DNA from: Streptomyces sp. f51
Lineage (GTDB): Bacteria; Actinomycetota; Actinomycetes; Streptomycetales; Streptomycetaceae
DNA: 64,000 nt
Assembly (NCBI RefSeq): GCF_037940415.1
Contig: NZ_CP149798.1
Location: forward strand, 3,465,001 to 3,529,000
Reading direction: 5' to 3'
Shown: positions 1 through 7,209 of the stretch, piece after piece
How positions within the stretch are numbered: the stretch's first letter is position 1
Layout: each line of letters begins with the position of its first letter
Notes under the pieces: generated by a model
Told to the model about the DNA's origin: nothing
Databases searched by the model: none
Seen by the model: the letters and a program-made list of their open reading frames with translations, nothing else
Made by a program: the position numbers and the translations under genes

Positions 1-138
1 GACGTTCATCCGCCGGTTGAGGCGGGACAGCGCCGAGACGATCTTCTCGACCTGGGGGTCGAGGTCCTGGAATTCGCGCTGGTAGGCGGCGATCTGTTCT
101 TCGAGTGTCGGCTCGCTGACGCCGGGGGTGTCGCCCAT
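1..138 (-). CDS. MarR-family transcriptional regulator, N-terminal part only
   Basis: Reading the minus strand from an ATG at 138 gives 46 in-frame codons to the window edge, so the gene is cut and its winged helix lies outside. The visible part (acidic start, then helical FQDLDPQVEKIVSALSRLNR and RRMNV) resembles the first dimerisation helix of MarR regulators that precede Streptomyces exporter genes. It diverges from the MFS exporter gene at 303, the usual arrangement in which such a repressor controls itself and its exporter. A palindrome lies in the shared promoter region. The family call rests on an N-terminal helix and on context, not on a visible DNA-binding domain. Confidence 0.6.
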   Translation of the reverse strand, partial: MGDTPGVSEPTLEEQIAAYQREFQDLDPQVEKIVSALSRLNRRMNV

Positions 139-189
139 GGCCCGAGTATCGCATGACGTCGCTTGGTGTCGAAGTCCTTCAAGGTGTAG

Positions 190-205
190 AGTTCAACCTC
201 GAACT
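190..205. promoter_or_regulatory. candidate MarR operator palindrome
   Basis: AGTTC-AACCTC-GAACT is a perfect 5-bp inverted repeat with a 6-bp centre. A wider CTTCAA...TTGAAG pair encloses it (about 179-216). It lies in the short AT-richer gap between the divergent MarR and MFS genes, where MarR repressors usually bind. The function is inferred from position and symmetry. Confidence 0.45.
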
Positions 206-302
206 TTAGCTTTGAAGTCTTCAGGCTTGCATCCATGCATGGGAAACGTGTCACGACACGGGATCCGGCGGGGCGGCCCGTACGGCTTCACGACCAAGGC
301 AG

Positions 303-1595
303 GTGAAAGTGACCAGGGCGATGGGCGCAGCGATGCGCCGGATCCACGTCGGCAACGCGCTCAGCGCGTTCGGGCTCGGCTTTACCGTCCCCTTCCTCTA
401 CGTCTATGTGGCGCAGGTGCGGGGACTCGGCTCCATGACGGCGAGCGTCGTGCTCGCCGTCTTCGCCGTGGCCGCTCTCGTCGTGCTGCCGTTCGCGGGC
501 CGGGCGATCGTCCGGCGCGGTCCTCTGCCGGTCCTGCTCGTCGCGCTGGTCACCGCCGCCCTGGGTGCGCTGAGCCTCGGTCTGGCGAACAGCGCGACGA
601 CCGTGGTGCTGTCGGCGGCGGCCCTCGGCGCCGGGCAGGCCGTGATGCAGCCGTCGCTCGCGACGATGATCGTGGACTGCTCCTCGGCGGACACCCGCTC
701 GCGCGCCTTCGCGACCCAGTTCTTCCTCCAGAACCTGGGCCTCGGTATCGGTGGTCTCATCGGCGGCCACATCGTCGACCCGGACCGGGCGAGCTCGTTC
801 ACGCTGCTGTTCGCGATCGAGGCGGCGATGTTCCTGGTGCTGGTCGTGATCATGGCAACTGTCCGGATGCCGCGCGCGCCCCGGATCGACGAGGCCGCTC
901 CTCGGTCCAGGGGCGGCAGCTGGAAGGAGCTGCTGGGCAACCGGGCCATGGTGCAGCTCTCCGTGCTGGGCTTCGTGCTGTTCTTCGCCTGCTACGGACA
1001 GTTCGAGTCGGGTCTTTCCGCGTACGGCGTGGAGGCCGCCGGGATCTCCACGTCCGCCCTCGGCACGGCGATGGCGGCGAACACGGCGATGATCGTGGTC
1101 GCGCAGTTCGCGGTGCTGAAGTTCGTCGAGCGCCGCAAGCGGTCGCGGGTGATCGCGGCGGTCGGGCTCATCTGGGCCGTGGCCTGGGTGGCGGCCGGTT
1201 ACGCGGGCCTCGGACACGGCAGCAGGACGATGGCCACGGCGGCCTTCGTCTCGACGTACGCGCTCTTCGGGCTCGGTGAGGCGATGCTGTCGCCGACGGT
1301 CGCCCCGCTGGTCGCCGATCTGGCGCCGGCAGGCATGGCGGGCCAGTACAACTCGGCCTTCGCCCTGGTGAAGCAGCTCGCGCTGGCGATCGGCCCTGCG
1401 GTGGGCGGTCCGATGGGGGCCTCGCTGCACGGCCCGTACGTCGTGACGTTCCTGCTCTTCTCCCTCGGCATCACCGTCCTGGCCCTGCGGCTCGGGCGGC
1501 GGCTCACCCCCGTACAGAATCAGCCGTGGCTCGCGAAGAGCCGGGTGGTCGCGCAGGGCGGGGCTCCGGCCGAGCCGGTGCCCGCCGCCGCCTGA
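303..1595 (+). CDS. MFS transporter (drug-efflux type)
   Basis: A 430-residue protein with about twelve hydrophobic segments, the normal size for a major facilitator exporter. The loop between segments 2 and 3 (about residue 65) has the basic FAGRAIVRRG sequence, matching the family's GxxxDRxGRR-like loop in a relaxed form. The family uses the proton gradient to expel small molecules across the cytoplasmic membrane; the substrate cannot be read from sequence. It diverges from a MarR gene, so derepression by a toxic ligand is the likely control. The GTG at 303 has AAGG four bases upstream; GTG 309 and ATG 321 are alternative starts. A strong hairpin follows the stop. Confidence 0.85.
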   Translation: MKVTRAMGAAMRRIHVGNALSAFGLGFTVPFLYVYVAQVRGLGSMTASVVLAVFAVAALVVLPFAGRAIVRRGPLPVLLVALVTAALGALSLGLANSATTVVLSAAALGAGQAVMQPSLATMIVDCSSADTRSRAFATQFFLQNLGLGIGGLIGGHIVDPDRASSFTLLFAIEAAMFLVLVVIMATVRMPRAPRIDEAAPRSRGGSWKELLGNRAMVQLSVLGFVLFFACYGQFESGLSAYGVEAAGISTSALGTAMAANTAMIVVAQFAVLKFVERRKRSRVIAAVGLIWAVAWVAAGYAGLGHGSRTMATAAFVSTYALFGLGEAMLSPTVAPLVADLAPAGMAGQYNSAFALVKQLALAIGPAVGGPMGASLHGPYVVTFLLFSLGITVLALRLGRRLTPVQNQPWLAKSRVVAQGGAPAEPVPAAA

Positions 1596-1635
1596 CGGGC
1601 GGCCCCGCGGGAGCGGGACGGGACGCGGACCGACG

Positions 1636-1671
1636 ACGGCCGCCATCACGGAAGGACGTGATGGCGGCCGT
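1636..1671. terminator. bidirectional terminator hairpin
   Basis: A perfect 15-bp stem (ACGGCCGCCATCACG and its complement) with a 6-base loop sits between the convergent MFS and methyltransferase genes. It can serve both strands. Confidence 0.85.
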
Positions 1672-1684
1672 TTCGTGTGCGGTC

Positions 1685-2500
1685 TCAGCGGACGCCGGTC
1701 AGCAGGTTGGCGGTGAAGGGGAGCGTCGCGGTGCCGTCGGGGGCGGTGTGCTCGGCGAGGCGGGTGTGGACGGCCCGCCCGGCGCGCAGGAGGGTGTCCT
1801 CGCCCGCGGTGTCGACGATCGCCTGTCCCCAGGATGTGGACGACAGCTGGCCGGGGGCGTAGGCGCTCAGGGGCGGGAACGCGATGCCGAAGGTGACCTG
1901 GCGGACGGCGACGTCGTGGAAGCCGGCGGCTCGCAGGGCGGCGGAGAGACGCTCGGGGGTGCCGGAGAACGCCCCCTCGTAGTTCGCCGCCAGCTCCTTG
2001 CCTCCGTACTCCTCGACCGCCTCGTACTGGGCGACGAAGTACGGGATGAGTTCCCTGGCGGCCCACGCGGTGGCGGCGAAGCGGCCGTCGGGGCGGGTCA
2101 CCCGGGCCGCCTCGGCGAAGGCCGTGTCCAGGTCGGGGAAGAACTGGACGCCCTGCTGGCAGACGACCGCGTCGAAGGCCGCGTCCTCGTAGGGGAGCCG
2201 GTCGGCGGAGGCGACGGTGAACTCGATGTCCGGATACATGCGCGGCGCGTGCTCGGCGGCGAAGCCGATCATGCCCGCGTTGACGTCCGCTCCCGAGACC
2301 CGGCCCGCGGGGCCGACCCGGGCCGCCGCAGCGCGGGCCGCGAAGCCGGTGCCGCAGGCCAGATCGAGCACCTTGGCGCCGGGGTACAGGTCGACCGCGT
2401 CCAGGATCGCCTCCACGAAGGGCGCCATGAACGGTGCCGCGTACCGCTCGTAGCGCTCGGGGCCACTTCCTTTGAGCTGAAAGCCCGATTCGTCTGCCAT
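1685..2500 (-). CDS. class I SAM-dependent methyltransferase
   Basis: A 271-residue cytoplasmic protein. The SAM-binding motif I is clear: VLDLACGTGFAAR at residues 44-56. An acidic residue follows in the next strand (SGADVN, about residue 70), and a motif similar to AVVCQQGVQFFPD lies around residue 112. It looks like the UbiE/Methyltransf_11 small-molecule type rather than a nucleic-acid enzyme. The substrate is unknown. It converges on the MFS gene and shares its terminator, so the two are not an operon. The ATG at 2500 is preceded on the minus strand by a purine-rich stretch (AAGAGCTCCCC). Confidence 0.85.
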   Translation of the reverse strand: MADESGFQLKGSGPERYERYAAPFMAPFVEAILDAVDLYPGAKVLDLACGTGFAARAAAARVGPAGRVSGADVNAGMIGFAAEHAPRMYPDIEFTVASADRLPYEDAAFDAVVCQQGVQFFPDLDTAFAEAARVTRPDGRFAATAWAARELIPYFVAQYEAVEEYGGKELAANYEGAFSGTPERLSAALRAAGFHDVAVRQVTFGIAFPPLSAYAPGQLSSTSWGQAIVDTAGEDTLLRAGRAVHTRLAEHTAPDGTATLPFTANLLTGVR

Positions 2501-2622
2501 GGGGAGCTCTTAGCACCGGGCGGCAGTCCCGGCCAGGGGGCGCGCGGATCCGCCCCGCTAAGGGATCCCGTCCCGGTCCCGGAATTCCTCCGGGGCGCGG
2601 CGGTGGATTCCGGCGTGCGGGG

Positions 2623-4290
2623 TCAGTTCCCCGCGCGCGGGAGCGCGAACTCGCACCAGACCGCTTTCCCGCCGCCCGGTGTGCGGCGGGAGCCCCAGGC
2701 GGAGGCGATCGTGGCCACGATCGCGATGCCGCGGCCCGCTTCGTCGCCGGGTTCCGCTCGGCGGCGGCGCGGGAGGTGGTCGTCGCCGTCGGTGACCTCG
2801 ATGATCAGGCGGCGGTCGGTGCGGCGCAGACGCAGCCGCATGGGCGGGGTGCCGTGCTGGAGCGAGTTGGCGACGAGTTCGCTGGCGGCCAGGACGCCGA
2901 GGTCGTGCAGATCGCCGGGGAAGCGCCAGCTGGCCAGGACGCCGGAGGCGAAGGCACGCGCGCGGGGGGCCGCTTCCATGCCGCCGAGGAGTTCCAGGGC
3001 GGCGTTGCGGAAGAGCTCGCCGTCGGAGCCCGTACGGGAGGGGTGCTGGAGGACCAGCACGGCGACGTCGTCGTCGTGGTCGGCGGTGACGCCGGCCGCG
3101 CGGACCAGGCGGTCGCAAATCACCTGGGGGCTGCCGGTGGCGCCGGCGAGGGCGCGTTCCAGGGAGGCGATCCCCTCGTCGAGGTCCTCGTCCCTGCGCT
3201 CGACCAGGCCGTCCGTGTACAGGACGGCGGTGGAGCCGGGTGCCAGCGGCACCGAGCCGGAGGCGTGCAGCCAGCCGCCGGTGCCCAGCGGCGGCCCGGT
3301 CGGCTCGTCGGCGCGGTGGACGGTGCCGTTCTCGTCACGGACCAGGATCGGCAGGTGGCCGGCCGAGGCGTACACCAGCCGCCCCTCGTTCGGGTCGTGG
3401 ATCGCGTACACACAGGTGGCGATCTGGTTGGCGTCGATCTCGGTGGCCAGGCCGTCGAGGAGCTGGAGCACCTCGTGCGGCGGCAGGTCGAGCCGGGCGT
3501 ACGCGCGCACGGCCGTGCGCAGCTGGCCCATGACGGCCGCCGCGCGGACCCCGCGGCCCATGACGTCGCCGATGACGAGCGCGGTGCGGCCCCCGCCGAG
3601 GGTGATCACGTCGTACCAGTCGCCGCCGACCGCCGCCTCGGTGCCGCCGGGCAGGTAGGTGGCCGCGATGCGCAGGTCGTCGGGTTCCTCCAGCTCCTGC
3701 GGGAGCAGGGAGCGCTGGAGGGTGACGGCGGTCTCGCGCTGGCGGCGTTCGCTGGCGCGCAGCCGTTCCGCGGCCTCGGCGTGGTCGGTGACGTCGGTGG
3801 CGAAGACGAGGACGCCGCGGCCGTCGCGCTCCGCGGAGGTGTCCACGGGGGTGCAGGTGAACGTGTACGAGCGGCCGGTCGACACCTTGCGGGACTTGAC
3901 CGTGCGGGGCTTGGCGCTGCGCAGGACCTGGTCGAGCAGCGGCAGCAGACCGAGTTCGTCGAGCTCGGGCAGTGCCTCGCGCGCGGGTTCACCGGTGGGG
4001 CGGGTGCCGAAGGCCGCGGTGTAGGCGTCGTTGACGTACGAGACACGGTGGTCGGGGCCGTGCACGAGGGCGACGAGGGCGGGGACGCGGTCGAGGACCG
4101 CGCACACCGGGAGCTGGTCGACGGCGAGCCCGGGAGGGGTCTCGTCGGTCAGCTGCTCGACGCGGGCCGCCGGTACGGAGCCTTCCCCGCGCCGGTCCGG
4201 GGCGGCCGTGTGGTCCGCCGTGTGCTCGGTCCGCGCTGCGGCGCGGCGCTGCGTTCCGGGGAGCCGGGCGCTCCAGCGCGTGAAGTTCAC
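2623..4290 (-). CDS. PAS-SpoIIE (PP2C) phosphatase with C-terminal HATPase
   Basis: A 555-residue soluble regulator with three parts in order: a PAS sensor (about 60-170, HRVSYVNDAYTAAFG), a SpoIIE-type PP2C phosphatase (about 190-400, with GGDWYDV and GDVMGRG metal-site motifs and a late DDDVAVLVL), and a GHKL ATPase resembling anti-sigma kinases (about 425-550, ASELVANSLQHG as N-box and GRGIAIV as G-box). Such proteins switch the partner phosphorylation of anti-sigma-factor antagonists in Streptomyces; phosphatase and kinase in one chain could act in opposite directions. No antagonist gene is adjacent, so the target is unknown. The stop is about 120 bases from the convergently oriented methyltransferase start region; upstream lies ndh on the same strand. 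Confidence 0.88.
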   Translation of the reverse strand: MNFTRWSARLPGTQRRAAARTEHTADHTAAPDRRGEGSVPAARVEQLTDETPPGLAVDQLPVCAVLDRVPALVALVHGPDHRVSYVNDAYTAAFGTRPTGEPAREALPELDELGLLPLLDQVLRSAKPRTVKSRKVSTGRSYTFTCTPVDTSAERDGRGVLVFATDVTDHAEAAERLRASERRQRETAVTLQRSLLPQELEEPDDLRIAATYLPGGTEAAVGGDWYDVITLGGGRTALVIGDVMGRGVRAAAVMGQLRTAVRAYARLDLPPHEVLQLLDGLATEIDANQIATCVYAIHDPNEGRLVYASAGHLPILVRDENGTVHRADEPTGPPLGTGGWLHASGSVPLAPGSTAVLYTDGLVERRDEDLDEGIASLERALAGATGSPQVICDRLVRAAGVTADHDDDVAVLVLQHPSRTGSDGELFRNAALELLGGMEAAPRARAFASGVLASWRFPGDLHDLGVLAASELVANSLQHGTPPMRLRLRRTDRRLIIEVTDGDDHLPRRRRAEPGDEAGRGIAIVATIASAWGSRRTPGGGKAVWCEFALPRAGN

Positions 4291-4420
4291 AGTGGGGAAA
4301 GCCTCGTGTTAGAAGGGCGAGCGGTGCACCCGCCCAAAGTCGTGGACCTGTCTGGCAGTCTGACCGACCGGGTCTGCTTCCGTCAGACGCCGTCCCTGCC
4401 GGTGGAGTTCCTCGGTCCGG

Positions 4421-5797
4421 TCAGGACGACCCCTTCGGGTCGGTCGGAGGCTTTCCCCCGGCCGCCAGTTCGAACTCCGCACGGGGGTGTTCGAGTGAAC
4501 CGAGGGACACGATCTCCCGCTTGAAGAGACCCGCCAGGGTCCATTCGGCGAGCACACGGGCCTTGCGGTTGAAGGTCGGCACCCTGCTGAGGTGGTAGAC
4601 GCGGTGCATGAACCAGGCAGGATAGCCCCTCAGCCTGCGGCCGTAGACGTGTGCGACTCCCTTGTGCAGTCCGAGGGACGCGACCGAGCCGACGTACTTG
4701 TGGGAGTACGTCTCCAGGGGTTCGCCCCGCAGGGTGTGCGCGAGGTTGTCGCCGAGGACCTTCGCCTGGCGAACGGCGTGCTGGGCGTTGGGCGCGGTCT
4801 CCTTGCCGGGTTCGGCGGTCACGTCGGGGACGGCGGCGGCGTCTCCCGCGGCCCACGCGTGCGGGGCGCCGTCGACGGTGAGCTGAGGGGTGCACCTGAG
4901 CCGGCCGCGCTCGTTCAGGGGGAGGTCGGTCGCGGCGAGGACGGGGTGCGGTTTCACGCCGGCGGTCCATACGACGGTGCGGGTCGGGAAGCGCGCGCCG
5001 TCACTGAGGACGGCGACCCGGTCCGCGCAGCTGTCGAGACGGGTCCGGAGGCGTACCTCGATGTTGCGCCGGCGCAACTGGCTGACCGTGTACCTGCCCA
5101 TCTCCTCGCCGACCTCGGGCAGGATGCGGTCCGAGGCCTCGACGAGGATCCATTTCATGTCCTCGGGCTTGAGGTTGTGGTAGTACCGCGCGGTGTAGCG
5201 GGCCATGTCCTCCAGTTCGCCGAGCGCTTCCACGCCGGCGTATCCGCCTCCCACGAAGACGAAGGTCAGGGCCGCGTCGCGGACGGCGGGATCGCGGGTG
5301 GAGGAGGCGATGTCCATCTGCTCGATGACGTGGTTGCGCAGACCGATGGCCTCTTCGACCGTCTTGAAGCCGATGGCGAACTCGGCGAGTCCGGGGATGG
5401 GCAGGGTGCGGGAGACCGAGCCGGGGGCGAGCACGAGTTCGTCGTAGGTGATCTGCTCGTCGCCCGCGCCCTCCTCCTCGGTGGCCAGGGTGGTGAGCGT
5501 GGCGGTGCGCTTGGCGTGGTCGATGGACCGGACCTCGCCGATGACGATCCGGCAGCGGTCCAGGACCCGGCGCAGCGGGACGACCACGTGACGCGGCGAG
5601 ATCGAGCCCGCGGCGGCTTCGGGAAGGAACGGCTGATAGGTCATGTACGGGTCGGGCGACACGACCGTGATCTCGACCTCGCCCCGCTTCAGTTCGGGCT
5701 TCAACTGCCGCTGGAGGCGCAGGGCGGTGTACATCCCGACGTAGCCGCCACCGACGATGAGAATGCGCGCACGTTCCTTCACCACCCCATGACGCAC
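4421..5797 (-). CDS. ndh: type II NADH dehydrogenase / FAD-dependent oxidoreductase
   Basis: A 458-residue flavoprotein that passes electrons from NADH to quinone at the inner face of the membrane without pumping protons. The FAD-binding motif ILIVGGGYVGMYTALRLQ begins near residue 11, and a second dinucleotide motif TFVFVGGGYAGVEALGELED lies near residue 180. AWAAGDAA marks the FAD ribityl contact. The C-terminal YPAWFMHRVYHLSRVP helix is typical of membrane-associated NDH-2. The frame stays open upstream to 6013, but the first clear ribosome site (GGAG, 5 bases before GTG 5797) sets the start; GTG 5785 or 5782 are alternatives. It diverges from the AtrA-like gene, as I recall for S. coelicolor. 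Confidence 0.85.
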   Translation of the reverse strand: MRHGVVKERARILIVGGGYVGMYTALRLQRQLKPELKRGEVEITVVSPDPYMTYQPFLPEAAAGSISPRHVVVPLRRVLDRCRIVIGEVRSIDHAKRTATLTTLATEEEGAGDEQITYDELVLAPGSVSRTLPIPGLAEFAIGFKTVEEAIGLRNHVIEQMDIASSTRDPAVRDAALTFVFVGGGYAGVEALGELEDMARYTARYYHNLKPEDMKWILVEASDRILPEVGEEMGRYTVSQLRRRNIEVRLRTRLDSCADRVAVLSDGARFPTRTVVWTAGVKPHPVLAATDLPLNERGRLRCTPQLTVDGAPHAWAAGDAAAVPDVTAEPGKETAPNAQHAVRQAKVLGDNLAHTLRGEPLETYSHKYVGSVASLGLHKGVAHVYGRRLRGYPAWFMHRVYHLSRVPTFNRKARVLAEWTLAGLFKREIVSLGSLEHPRAEFELAAGGKPPTDPKGSS

Positions 5798-6158
5798 GCC
5801 GCTCCGGAGTTTGTCCACAGCCCCGACAATTTGTGTGACCGGCCGCCGACAACGTGCAGAGTTGGCCGATTTGCCGGAGTCTAGGGAAAACCCGCAGGTC
5901 AAGGCGGCCGGAGGGGTGCCCGGACAGGGCGCAATCGGGACGTACGGGGTCCGTACTCCGATCGGGGGGCGCTCTGTGCGGAACCTGCCCCTTCTGAATT
6001 GACCCCCGCTCAACTATGTTCGTGTGTCGACGGGGTGTAGGGGGATGCGCTCGGCGGGTCCGTGGGACGGGCTCGTGCATCGGCCTGTTCCACACGCTCC
6101 GGTCTGTCGATGGCGGGGAGAGTCTCCGGGGGGAGACGTCATTACCGGGGGAACACTT
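5798..6158. other. divergent ndh / atrA-like intergenic region
   Basis: About 360 bp separate the two divergent starts. I see no convincing extra gene, and the open frames here are extensions of the flanking genes. There is no clear Rex-type palindrome. GGGGGAAC at 6147-6154 is the ribosome site of the downstream gene. The length is enough for two promoters and operators, which I cannot place exactly. Confidence 0.5.
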
Positions 6159-6944
6159 ATGCACATTCAGGACTCTCATTGGTCTTCCGCGTCAGCCGTC
6201 GCACCAGGCGGTGCGATGAACGGCGCGGCGGCGACGGGCGGCAACGGCCGCGGTCCGGCTGACGGATCGCGCACGGCACCGCTGCGTGTGGACGCACAGC
6301 GCAATCTCGAACACGTACTGCGGGCGGCGCGCGAGGTCTTCGGCGAGCTGGGGTACGGCGCGCCGATGGAGGACGTCGCCCGGCGGGCGAGGGTCGGTGT
6401 CGGCACGGTGTACCGGCGCTTCCCGAGCAAGGACGTCCTGGTGCGCCGGATAGCCGAGGAGGAGACCTCCCGGCTGACCGACCAGGCCCGCGCCGCGCTC
6501 GGCCAGGAGGACGAGCCGTGGTCGGCGCTCTCGCGCTTCCTGCGCACGTCGGTGGCCTCGGGCGCCGGACGGCTGCTGCCGCCGCAGGTGCTGCGGGTCG
6601 GCGTGGCCGAGGACGGCACGGAGCCGGACGGGGCACGGGTGCCGCAGCAGCGGTCCCAGTCCGCGCCCGAGTTGCGGCTCGTCGAGCAGCGGCCCTCCCC
6701 CGAGGAGGCGCCGGTGATCGCCGAGGTGGACGACGCCGGCGCGGCGGCGCTGCTCGAAGTGGTGGGACGGCTCGTCGACCGGGCGCGTGCGGCGGGCGAG
6801 TTGCGCGCCGACGTCACCGTGGCGGACGTGCTGCTGGTCATCGCGACGGCGGCGCCCTCGCTGCCGGACGCGGCCCAGCAGGCGGCGGCCTCGGCCCGGC
6901 TCCTCGACATCCTGCTGGAGGGCCTGCGCTCGCGTCCGGCGTGA
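6159..6944 (+). CDS. atrA: TetR-family regulator, AtrA-like
   Basis: A 261-residue TetR protein. The helix-turn-helix lies at residues 48-95 (LRAAREVFGELGYGAPMEDV, then GVGTVYRRFPSKDVLV), after a Gly/Ala-rich tail of about 40 residues. The C-terminal ligand domain has a variable, Pro/Gln-rich centre (about 150-185). From memory, S. coelicolor AtrA (SCO4118) has this N-terminus and ndh neighbour; it activates the actinorhodin activator gene and N-acetylglucosamine uptake. The ATG at 6159 is chosen because GGGGGAA lies 5-6 bases upstream; the frame is open further back to 6024 without a better signal. Assignment as the AtrA orthologue rests on remembered sequence and synteny. Confidence 0.8.
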   Translation: MHIQDSHWSSASAVAPGGAMNGAAATGGNGRGPADGSRTAPLRVDAQRNLEHVLRAAREVFGELGYGAPMEDVARRARVGVGTVYRRFPSKDVLVRRIAEEETSRLTDQARAALGQEDEPWSALSRFLRTSVASGAGRLLPPQVLRVGVAEDGTEPDGARVPQQRSQSAPELRLVEQRPSPEEAPVIAEVDDAGAAALLEVVGRLVDRARAAGELRADVTVADVLLVIATAAPSLPDAAQQAAASARLLDILLEGLRSRPA

Positions 6945-6989
6945 ACGAACCGAGGGCCTCGGCGAAACGGCCGGGTTCCCGAGCACATG

Positions 6990-7035
6990 GACGCCCCCGG
7001 AGACGAGTCGCGCACGATTCGTCTCCGGGGGCGTC
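6990..7035 (+). terminator. terminator after atrA-like gene
   Basis: A perfect 17-bp inverted repeat (GACGCCCCCGGAGACGA and its complement) with a 12-base loop lies 45 bases after the TetR stop. It is followed by only a mixed T-containing tail, as is common in Streptomyces. Confidence 0.75.
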
Positions 7036-7209
7036 GTGCTTTCGCGTACGGCGGCTGTTCACCATGCCCAGAACGGTGGGCAGTTAGTACTGCCGAGCGA
7101 CAAATCCCCTCGGACGAGTGGTTGGTTCGTACGAAGGGGTGCCACTCGGGGACCTGTGGCACTCTGTCCCGGTATTCGGGTCCGAGTGTGCAGGCGGGGG
7201 CTTTTCGGC

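Noticed and set aside
2776..4524. Plus-strand frame opposite the SpoIIE phosphatase
   Set aside because: Antisense shadow of a gene with clear PAS, PP2C and ATPase motifs.
5800..5900. Rex (redox) operator before ndh
   Set aside because: No TTGTGAA-N-TTCACAA-like palindrome; TTTGTGTGACC alone is too weak.
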